11,285 nt of DNA. It comes from Synergistaceae bacterium. GTDB taxonomy: Bacteria; Synergistota; Synergistia; Synergistales; Aminobacteriaceae. Shown piece after piece: positions 5,671-11,285 of the stretch. The notes under the pieces are model-generated. The model did not search any database, had not been told where the DNA came from, and saw only the letters and a list, made by a program, of their open reading frames with translations. Within the stretch, counting starts at the first letter, position 1; each line of letters starts with the position of its first letter. The stretch covers positions 1 to 11,285 of the forward strand of contig JAISSA010000246.1 in the NCBI GenBank assembly GCA_031273365.1, read 5' to 3'. The translations under genes were made by a program, and so were the position numbers.

Positions 5671-7638
5671 ATGTCCCCTGATGCAGACGTATCGGCCAGC
5701 GACGCGCCGAAAGCCCGCAGATCCGAGGCCTCCGTCCCGGAAAAACGCGGCAGGCGAAGAAATCCGGGTGGGAAACTCGGAATTTTTATCACGTGTGTCA
5801 CCGTCTTTTTGTCCCTTTTTCACCTGTACACTTCGGCGTTCGGTCTTCTGCCTGCGATGCAGCAGCGGAGCTTTCACATCACCTTCGTCCTTTTCCTCAT
5901 TTTTTTGCTTTACCCCGCGACGAACCGCTCCCGCATAGACAGGCCGACCCTGATCGACTGGCTCTGCGCGATGGCCGCCGCGGCCTGTTCTTTTTACATA
6001 TTCCTGATGTATAAGGAAATCGCGCAGCGCGCAGGTATGCACACGAGCTGGGAACTGTATTTGGGGACGACGATGCTCGTCCTCGTCTTCGAGGCCGCAC
6101 GCAGGGTTTTGGGATATCCCCTGCCTCTTTTCTGTTCGTTTTTTCTGCTCTTCGCCTACTACGGGCGTTCCATGCCGCCCCTGTTCAGGCATTTCGGGCT
6201 GTCCATCCCGCGCATCATCGAGGAGCTGTACCTGACGACGGACGGGCTATTCGGTCTCGTAGCCGGGGTTTCGGCCACTTATATCTTCCTTTTCATCCTC
6301 TTTGGCGCGTTTCTGAGCTCGACGGGGACCTCCATGTTTTTCAACGATTTCGCCATGGCCCTGACCGGGCATAAAAAAGGCGGCCCCGCAAAAATCGCCG
6401 TCGTCTCGAGCGCGCTGATGGGGACCATCAGCGGCAGCACGTCCGCAAACGTCGCCACCACAGGAGCGTTTACGATTCCGCTCATGAAAAAAATCGGGTA
6501 TCCCGCGTACTACGCCGGAGCGGTGGAGGCTGCAGCCTCCACCGGGGGGCAGATTATGCCGCCCGTGTTGGGCTCGGCGGCCTTCATCCTCGCGGACTCC
6601 ATCGGCGTCCCCTATATTCGGGTGGTTTCAGCCTCCCTGGTCCCGGCGTTGCTGTATTTCTGGGGGATATGGTGCTGTCTGAGCCTGGAGGCCTCGAAAC
6701 TGAACCTAAGAGGGCTGGATAAGAGCACCCTGCCCACGGTCTCCGGCGTTCTCCTGCAAAATGGCTACAAGTCCCTGCCCCTTTTCGTCATCATCTATTT
6801 TCTGGTCCGGGGATACAACCCTCTTTACTCCGCGTGCTGGGGCATCGGGACGTGCGTCGTGCTGAGTTTCATACGCAGGGAGGACCGACTGAACCTGAAG
6901 ACGCTGATCGCCACGCTGGAGGACGGCTCGAAATCGGCGCTTTCCGTCGCCGTGGCCTGTACCCTCGTCGGCGTCGTCATCGGCATGATGGGAGCGACCG
7001 GCATCGCGCTCCGCATCGGCGACACGATTCTGAGCTACACCGCGGGCAGGCTGATGCCGACGCTCGTCATGACGATGGGCATTGCCCTTCTTCTGGGGAT
7101 GGGGATGCCGACGACGGCCAGCTACGTCATGGCCAGCGCCGTGGCGGCTCCCGCCCTCATCCTGATCGGATGTAAGGCGCTGGACGTGCATCTTTTCGTC
7201 TTTTTCTTTGCCGTGCTTTCTTCCGTAACGCCTCCGGTCTGCGTCGGGGCCTACACCGCGGCCGGGATAGCGGGGGCGAGCCCCAACAAAACCGCCTTTG
7301 TGGCGCTGAAAATGGCGCTGTCCGGCTTTATCGTGCCCTTCGTCTTCATCTACTCGCCGGAGCTCCTGCTGCCTAACGTTCAAAACTGGTTTACCTTCAT
7401 TCAGTCGCTGATTACGGCTCTGGTGGGTGTTTTCATCCTTTCCACGGCCATCGAGGGGTACCTGCTCGACGCCATGTCCCTCCCGGAAAGAGTGCTCGCT
7501 TTTGGTGCTGCCCTTGGCATGATCGTTCCCGGCTGGAAAAGCGACCTCTCCGGGCTCTTCATTCTGGGTCTGCTGTACGCGGTTGCCCGACGCCGCATCG
7601 CGCGATCCTCCGGGTCGCAACCCTCCGGGTTGAAATAA
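5671..7638 (+). CDS. TRAP transporter permease, fused small (4TM) and large (12TM) subunits, TAXI type
   Basis: The 655-residue integral membrane protein combines the DctQ-like and DctM-like TRAP subunits in one chain, as usual for TAXI systems. A charged cytoplasmic N-terminus (about 1-34, rich in Arg and Lys) leads into the first membrane helix (about 35-58). Further hydrophobic segments follow throughout. DctM hallmarks are visible: GTISGSTSANVATTGA (251-266), AAASTGGQIMPPVLGSAAF (287-305) and, in the second half, GMGMPTTASYVMASAVAAP near residue 476. It would import the receptor-bound acid using an ion gradient, typically Na+. Its TAA stop overlaps the ATG of citD by one base, so the transporter and citrate lyase subunits are probably translated together. 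This coupling is the strongest hint that the imported acid is the lyase substrate. Confidence 0.95.
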   Translation: MSPDADVSASDAPKARRSEASVPEKRGRRRNPGGKLGIFITCVTVFLSLFHLYTSAFGLLPAMQQRSFHITFVLFLIFLLYPATNRSRIDRPTLIDWLCAMAAAACSFYIFLMYKEIAQRAGMHTSWELYLGTTMLVLVFEAARRVLGYPLPLFCSFFLLFAYYGRSMPPLFRHFGLSIPRIIEELYLTTDGLFGLVAGVSATYIFLFILFGAFLSSTGTSMFFNDFAMALTGHKKGGPAKIAVVSSALMGTISGSTSANVATTGAFTIPLMKKIGYPAYYAGAVEAAASTGGQIMPPVLGSAAFILADSIGVPYIRVVSASLVPALLYFWGIWCCLSLEASKLNLRGLDKSTLPTVSGVLLQNGYKSLPLFVIIYFLVRGYNPLYSACWGIGTCVVLSFIRREDRLNLKTLIATLEDGSKSALSVAVACTLVGVVIGMMGATGIALRIGDTILSYTAGRLMPTLVMTMGIALLLGMGMPTTASYVMASAVAAPALILIGCKALDVHLFVFFFAVLSSVTPPVCVGAYTAAGIAGASPNKTAFVALKMALSGFIVPFVFIYSPELLLPNVQNWFTFIQSLITALVGVFILSTAIEGYLLDAMSLPERVLAFGAALGMIVPGWKSDLSGLFILGLLYAVARRRIARSSGSQPSGLK

Positions 7639-7940
7639 TGAAAAAAGTCATGGCAGGGACGCCGGAGTCCATGGACTGCGTGATCGTCGTCGAGGAGAGG
7701 CCCCGCGGCAGCGGTGTTTCCCTGACGATCTCGGGCGGCGAACGATTTCGCGCCGCCATAACCGACACTGTGATGGGGATGCTCGAAAGATTCGGCCTGA
7801 CGGACGTCGACGTTCACGTACAGGACAACGGGGCGCGGGATGTCGTCTTGTCGGCGCGCCTCGAAGCCGCGTTCGTCCGCTACGGAAAGGACCCCGTCCC
7901 GTGCGCCCGGCTTTGCCCTGAACGTTTACAGGAGGCCTGA
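7638..7940 (+). CDS. citD: Citrate lyase acyl carrier protein (gamma subunit)
   Basis: This 100-residue protein is the small acyl carrier of the citrate lyase complex. AGTPESMD near the N-terminus (residues 6-13) matches AGTLESGD of E. coli CitD. Ser11 is the expected attachment site for the phosphoribosyl-dephospho-CoA prosthetic group. The C-terminal DNGARDVVLSARLEAAFVR (64-82) also matches the family. The acyl group is carried as a thioester while the alpha subunit exchanges it and the beta subunit cleaves the substrate. The start overlaps the permease stop (TAATG). The genes that normally build and attach the prosthetic group (citG, citX) and acetylate it (citC) are not in the window, so they must lie elsewhere if the complex is active. 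Confidence 0.95.
   Translation: MKKVMAGTPESMDCVIVVEERPRGSGVSLTISGGERFRAAITDTVMGMLERFGLTDVDVHVQDNGARDVVLSARLEAAFVRYGKDPVPCARLCPERLQEA
7931..7935 (+). promoter_or_regulatory. Ribosome binding site GGAGG deciding the citE start
   Basis: GGAGG inside the last codons of citD is six bases before ATG at 7942. A longer in-frame ORF beginning at 7840 overlaps citD and adds residues absent from CitE, so 7942 is the start. Confidence 0.85.
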
Positions 7941-7941
7941 T

Positions 7942-8823
7942 ATGCGCCGAACGATGATGTACCTCCCCGGAAACAACCCGAATATGTTGCAGCGGGGATA
8001 CCTGTTCCGTCCCGATGGCCTCATTTTCGACCTCGAGGACTCCGTACCGATGAACCAGAAGGACGCGGCGAGGATTCTGGTGCGGGAAATAGTATCGCAC
8101 CAGAATTTTGGGCATTGCGAGCTCACGGTGCGCATCAATGGAATGGACACGGAGTTCTGGCGCGACGATCTGGAGGCGGTCGCCGCCGCTGCCGCCGTAA
8201 ACCTCCGCGTCGACGGAATCCGTCTGCCGAAAGCCGAGTCGCCCGCGATGCTTTCCCTCCTGGACGAGGCTCTTTCGGAGACGGAAGCGAAATATGGCTT
8301 CGAACAGGGCCGCTTTCGCGTTTTCTGTCTTCTGGAGAGCGCCGCGGCGGTCTGGAGGGCTTACGACATCGCGACCTCGCCGCGGGTTACGGGACTGACG
8401 CCCGGCGGCGAGGACCTTGCGGCGGACCTTCGCACGAGCAGGTCCCCGGATGAGGTCGAGCTGGACTGGATTCGACGCATGATCCTCGTCGCGGGGCGCG
8501 CAGCCGGCGTCGACGTTCTGGACGCGGCCTACCCTCTGGTGCATGACCTCGAGGGGTTGAGAAAACAGACCGCTTACATCCGGCAGTTGGGGTTCGACGG
8601 GAAGAGCGTGCTGCATCCCGGCCAGATTTCGGTCATACACGAGGTGTACACGCCCTCGGAAAGCGAGATTCACAAATCCCTGCGCGTCATTCAGGCCGAG
8701 GAAGAAGCGGTCCGCAGGGGGCAGGGCGCGGTGGCCGTGGATGGCCGCATGGTCGACGCGGCCGTCATAAAGCGCGCCCGATACCTGTTGAACCTGGCCG
8801 CAGGCGATGAGGCGAGACCATGA
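7942..8823 (+). CDS. citE: Citrate lyase beta subunit (citryl-ACP lyase), HpcH/HpaI-type TIM barrel
   Basis: The 293-residue protein cleaves the ACP-bound substrate (citryl-ACP or a close analogue) to acyl-ACP plus a 2-oxoacid. Motifs seen are RRTMMYLPGN (2-11), LIFDLEDSV (27-35), VRINGMDTEFW (63-73) with Arg64, RLPKAES (94-100), LLESAAAVWRAYDIA (130-144) with Glu132, and GGEDLAADLRTSRSPDEVE (155-173) with Asp158. Glu132 and Asp158 are the expected Mg2+ ligands. LGFDGKSVLHPGQI (216-229) is also conserved. Compared with E. coli CitE, whose IESPLGI and ALGAEDYVRNLRT occupy the same places, the second half of the Glu motif and the residues before GGED differ, which leaves room for a different substrate such as citramalate. 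The gene starts two bases after the citD stop and overlaps citF by four bases. Confidence 0.94.
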   Translation: MRRTMMYLPGNNPNMLQRGYLFRPDGLIFDLEDSVPMNQKDAARILVREIVSHQNFGHCELTVRINGMDTEFWRDDLEAVAAAAAVNLRVDGIRLPKAESPAMLSLLDEALSETEAKYGFEQGRFRVFCLLESAAAVWRAYDIATSPRVTGLTPGGEDLAADLRTSRSPDEVELDWIRRMILVAGRAAGVDVLDAAYPLVHDLEGLRKQTAYIRQLGFDGKSVLHPGQISVIHEVYTPSESEIHKSLRVIQAEEEAVRRGQGAVAVDGRMVDAAVIKRARYLLNLAAGDEARP

Positions 8824-10400
8824 GCGCAAACGACAGCCCCTGCTCCGTATCGCCCGCGTCCTGCTCCACTTCTTCGCCGGGGCGCAAAATTCCCCTCCAT
8901 ATCGATGGCTATGGGGCGACCGTCCCTTACAGGGGCGTCGCAACGCGCAAGCCGGAAGGGTACGGCAGAGGGCGAAGGCTCCGACAGAGTGGGCGGGGCA
9001 AGCTCCTCGCCGGCATCGAAGACGCGCTGTCGGCCTCCGGGTTGCGGAGCGGGATGACGATATCGTTTCATCACCACCTGCGCAATGGAGATCATGTCGT
9101 CAACGCTGTGCTGGACGCGTGTGCCCGGATGGGAATCGAGGGCCTGACGCTCTTTCCGACGGCTCTGTTCGAGGTGCACGAGCCCCTCGTCGAGCACATT
9201 CGCAGGGGCGTCGTCCGCAGGATCATGGGTTCCATAAACGGGGCGCTCGGTCGCATGATTTCGGCGGGGGAGATGGAGGTTCCCGTCGTCCTCAGAAGCC
9301 ACGGCGGCCGTTCCCGTGCGATAATTTCCGGAGAAGCGCCGATCGATGTGGCGTTTATAGCCGCTCCGACGGCGGACCGGTACGGAAATCTGTCGGGATG
9401 TTTCGGCAGGTCGGCCTGCGGGTCGCTGGGGTACGCCCACACGGACGCTCTGTTCGCGGACTGCGTCGTCGCCCTGACGGACAACCTCCGGCCCCATCTT
9501 GTCGCGCCCGCCTCCATCCCGCAGATCTACACGGATTTTGTTGTGGAACTTCCCGATATCGGGGACCCGAAGGGCATCGTGTCCGGGAGCACCGCGGTCA
9601 CGAGGGACCCTCTGCGCCTCCTGATCGCCCGCTACGCAGCCCGCGTGATCGAGACGTCGCCCTGCTTCAGGAACGGTCTGTCCTTCCAGACGGGTGCCGG
9701 AGGAATCCCGCTGGCTGTGACGTCGTTCATGAAAGAGGCGATGCTGCGGCGGGGAATTCAGGGAGATTTCGGTCTGGGCGGTATCACGGGGTATTTTGTG
9801 GAACTGCTGAAAGAAGGGCTGCTGAGGCGGCTGCTCGACGTGCAGTCCTTTGATGCGGCGGCCATCGAGTCGCTTTCAGGAAGCCCCGCCCACGTGGAAA
9901 TTTCGGCGGACTGGTACGCGAATCCGTGGAACGCCGGCGCAGCGGTCAACATGCTGGACGTCGTCGTTTTGGGCGCGACGGAAATCGACAGAAATTTCAA
10001 CGTCAACGTCAATACTGAGGCCGATGGAAGCCTCCTGCACGGCATCGGCGGCCATCAGGACACTGCCGCGGGCGCCGGACTGACGATCATCGCCCAGCCC
10101 CTGCTCCGCGGGCGCATTCCCTGCCTGGTCGAAAGCGTCCATTGCGTAACAACGCCCGGGGAAGTCGTGGACGTGCTCGTCACCGAGTATGGCGTAACGA
10201 TCAACCCCCGATGCCCGGATTTGCTGGAGCAGGTGAAGGGAGTCCGCGATCTGCCGCTCGTTTCCATGGACGAACTGATCGACAAGGCGTCCGAGCTGTC
10301 GGGGACAATGGATCCTCTGGAACAACAGGACCGCGTCGTCGCCGTCGTCGAATGGCGGGATGGCAGCGTCCTGGACGTCGTTCGCCAGCTCGGACGCTAA
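8820..10400 (+). CDS. citF: Citrate lyase alpha subunit (citrate-ACP transferase)
   Basis: This 526-residue protein swaps the acetyl group on CitD for the incoming citrate-like acid, forming the acyl-ACP that CitE cleaves. It matches CitF along its length. Examples are SGMTISFHHHLRNGDHVVN (77-95 region), PLVEHIRRGVVRRI, VPVVLRSHGGRSRAIISGE, CGSLGYAHTDALFADCVV, KLLDVQSFD-like RRLLDVQSFDAAA, and the C-terminal DRVVAVVEWRDGSVLDVV, which is close to E. coli CitF. At 394-416 it has NVNVNTEADG followed by a GGHQDTAAG stretch; E. coli-type CitF has a TGSDG sequence where this has TEADG. The first 45 residues are low in similarity. The ATG overlaps the citE stop (ATGA), so translation is coupled. No hairpin-plus-T terminator follows the stop before the CRISPR array. 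Confidence 0.95.
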   Translation: MSANDSPCSVSPASCSTSSPGRKIPLHIDGYGATVPYRGVATRKPEGYGRGRRLRQSGRGKLLAGIEDALSASGLRSGMTISFHHHLRNGDHVVNAVLDACARMGIEGLTLFPTALFEVHEPLVEHIRRGVVRRIMGSINGALGRMISAGEMEVPVVLRSHGGRSRAIISGEAPIDVAFIAAPTADRYGNLSGCFGRSACGSLGYAHTDALFADCVVALTDNLRPHLVAPASIPQIYTDFVVELPDIGDPKGIVSGSTAVTRDPLRLLIARYAARVIETSPCFRNGLSFQTGAGGIPLAVTSFMKEAMLRRGIQGDFGLGGITGYFVELLKEGLLRRLLDVQSFDAAAIESLSGSPAHVEISADWYANPWNAGAAVNMLDVVVLGATEIDRNFNVNVNTEADGSLLHGIGGHQDTAAGAGLTIIAQPLLRGRIPCLVESVHCVTTPGEVVDVLVTEYGVTINPRCPDLLEQVKGVRDLPLVSMDELIDKASELSGTMDPLEQQDRVVAVVEWRDGSVLDVVRQLGR

Positions 10401-10450
10401 AGCCCCTGAACCCCAAAACAGGCACTCGAAGTTTTACGCCTCGACCTGCA

Positions 10451-10490
10451 CTTGCTTTCTTGCTTGCTTTCCTTCTTTCTTTCTTTCTTT
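10451..10490. repeat. CTTN tetranucleotide tract abutting the CRISPR array
   Basis: Ten consecutive four-base units occur: four CTTT in a row at the right end, preceded by a mix of CTTG, CTTT and one CCTT. The last unit runs into the first CRISPR repeat, whose first base is C instead of G. This is a simple sequence repeat prone to slippage. The remainder of the 86-base gap after citF (10401-10450) shows no gene or clear structure. Confidence 0.85.
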
Positions 10491-11166
10491 CAACTCATAC
10501 GCCCGAGAGGGCGTGAACGCCCGGAGACAGAACCGGTGAGCACGGACGAGGCGTTTCAACTCACACGCCCGCGAGGGCGTGAACCCTGCCGCCCATCCCG
10601 TTCGGGAAAATTGGATCGTTTCAACTCACACGCCCGTGAGGGCGTGAACCGCCGAAATTTCCCGCAAAACGCCTACCCCCCGGTTTCAACTCACACGCCC
10701 GTGAGGGCGTGAACATGGCACCCCACGCAGTAGCAATTATCGACGCAGTTTCAACTCACACGCCCGTGAGGGCGTGAACTAGGTGTTTATGTGTATACTC
10801 ATAGGAGTATATGCGTTTCAACTCACACGCCCGTGAGGGCGTGAACCCTGCGTTCGCATGAAGATATCAATAAATTGCGCTGTTTCAACTCACACGCCCG
10901 TGAGGGCGTGAACGGCGCATTGTTTAAAGCGATGCTTGCCCTGCGGTGTTTCAACTCACACGCCCGTGAGGGCGTGAACCCGATCGATATCGCGACTGCT
11001 TTTTTCTTAACGAAGGTTTCAACTCACACGCCCGTGAGGGCGTGAACAAAGAAAAACGGAGACAGGCAACAGATCGCTAGGTTTCAACTCACACGCCCGT
11101 GAGGGCGTGAACTCTTTTCTCGTGCGAATTCCGGCGGGGTGGTTCTGTTTCAACTCACACGCCCGT
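10487..11166 (-). CRISPR. CRISPR array, ten full repeats plus one truncated, ten spacers; I-C-like repeat
   Basis: The 32-nt repeat starts GTTTCAACT on the plus strand. It contains stem arms CACGCCC and GGGCGTG around loop GTGA, and ends AAC. Starts are 10487, 10553, 10618, 10683, 10748, 10815, 10882, 10948, 11016, 11081 and 11147. Copies 3 to 10 are identical. Copy 1 differs at positions 1, 12 and 20, and copy 2 at position 20. Copy 11 keeps only its first 20 bases. Spacers are 34, 33, 33, 33, 35, 35, 34, 36, 33 and 34 nt and all differ. On the minus strand the repeat ends GTTGAAAC, like the 3' handle of subtype I-C and some I-B and III repeats; length and stem best fit I-C. Transcription is therefore probably leftward, toward citF, with the trailer at the left. 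No cas gene is in the window. Confidence 0.97.
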
Positions 11167-11285
11167 CCCAAATCCGCAGGATAAATTCATCAGGTGCCTG
11201 CGCGCCAAAGGGAAACGACCTTTTATCTTTCACCCGGCGGGTGAAAATTTCAAGGCAGACAAGCCTTATGCTGGTGTAATTTACA
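11167..11285. other. Array right flank with three inverted repeats, no gene seen
   Basis: After the truncated repeat, 119 bases hold no convincing ORF. Three inverted repeats are visible: TTTCACCC and GGGTGAAA around GGC (11228-11246, perfect 8-bp stem); AAGGC and GCCTT around six bases (11252-11267); and TGTAA and TTACA around one base at the window edge (11275-11285). If the array is read leftward this is where the leader should be, but the junction lacks the first 12 nt of the repeat. It may be a damaged leader, an intergenic region with a terminator, or unrelated DNA joined by a deletion. Confidence 0.5.

Noticed and set aside
3531..5801. 756-codon open frame on the minus strand
   Set aside because: It is antisense to the lyase and TAXI receptor, has no recognisable domain, and its His/Arg/Asp-rich composition is typical of an opposite-strand shadow in GC-rich genes.
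6706..7620. 304-codon minus-strand frame under the permease
   Set aside because: Antisense to the conserved DctM half; composition is charged and repetitive with no domain.
7648..8943. 431-codon minus-strand frame across citD and citE
   Set aside because: Antisense shadow of two well-matched citrate lyase genes, with Arg-rich low-complexity composition.
10452..10712. 86-codon frame through the CRISPR repeats
   Set aside because: It translates the repeat units (recurring Thr-Arg-Pro-Arg-Gly-Arg-like blocks) and is an artefact of the array.
10732..10742. 11-base identity between spacer 4 and the region after the receptor stop (5495-5505, AGCAATTATCG)
   Set aside because: An 11-base match between about 340 spacer bases and both strands of this window is expected about once by chance; the flanks do not extend the match, so it is not evidence of self-targeting.
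11228..11246. Hairpin right of the array as an intrinsic terminator
   Set aside because: The stem is perfect, but the plus-strand downstream bases are ATTTC and the minus-strand ones are GATAAAAGG, so neither side has a proper T-run.

Overview
The window is GC-rich bacterial DNA, almost fully coding, with strong AAGGAGG-type ribosome sites. It carries a TAXI-type TRAP transporter, a citrate-lyase-type complex and a methylmalonyl-CoA-decarboxylase-type carboxyltransferase. That mix fits an anaerobic fermenter of organic acids, for example a member of Synergistota, but no phylogenetic marker is present and the assignment is only a guess.

Layout. Leftward (minus strand): an IclR-family regulator (3392-2550), an MmdA/PccB-like acyl-CoA carboxyltransferase (2417-873) and a crotonase-fold enoyl-CoA hydratase (776-1, cut by the window edge one base short of a probable stop). 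Rightward from a strong promoter at 3450-3479: an isocitrate lyase/PEP mutase-superfamily C-C lyase (3555-4445), a TAXI receptor (4545-5492), a fused TRAP permease (5671-7638), then citD, citE and citF (7638-10400). The last four genes are joined by overlaps or a one-base gap. A 15-bp perfect palindrome lies just downstream of the promoter and is a natural candidate operator for the divergent IclR protein.

How the genes may work together (inference): the TRAP system imports a di- or tricarboxylate. The CitDEF complex and the ICL-type lyase both cleave hydroxy-carboxylates to a 2-oxoacid plus a carboxylate. The divergent arm processes CoA thioesters by hydration and biotin-dependent (de)carboxylation. 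Candidate substrates are citrate, citramalate, 2-methyl(iso)citrate or a dimethylmalate-like acid. The sequence alone does not decide between them. The citrate lyase accessory genes (citC, citG, citX) and the other carboxylase or decarboxylase subunits are not in the window.

Right end: a CRISPR array of ten complete 32-nt repeats, one truncated repeat and ten 33-36-nt spacers (10487-11166). Repeat architecture resembles subtype I-C read on the minus strand. Repeats decay at the left end, as expected of a trailer. The right-most repeat lacks its leader-proximal 12 nt, so the array appears to have lost its leader junction. A 40-nt CTTN tetranucleotide tract abuts the trailer. No cas gene is in the window.
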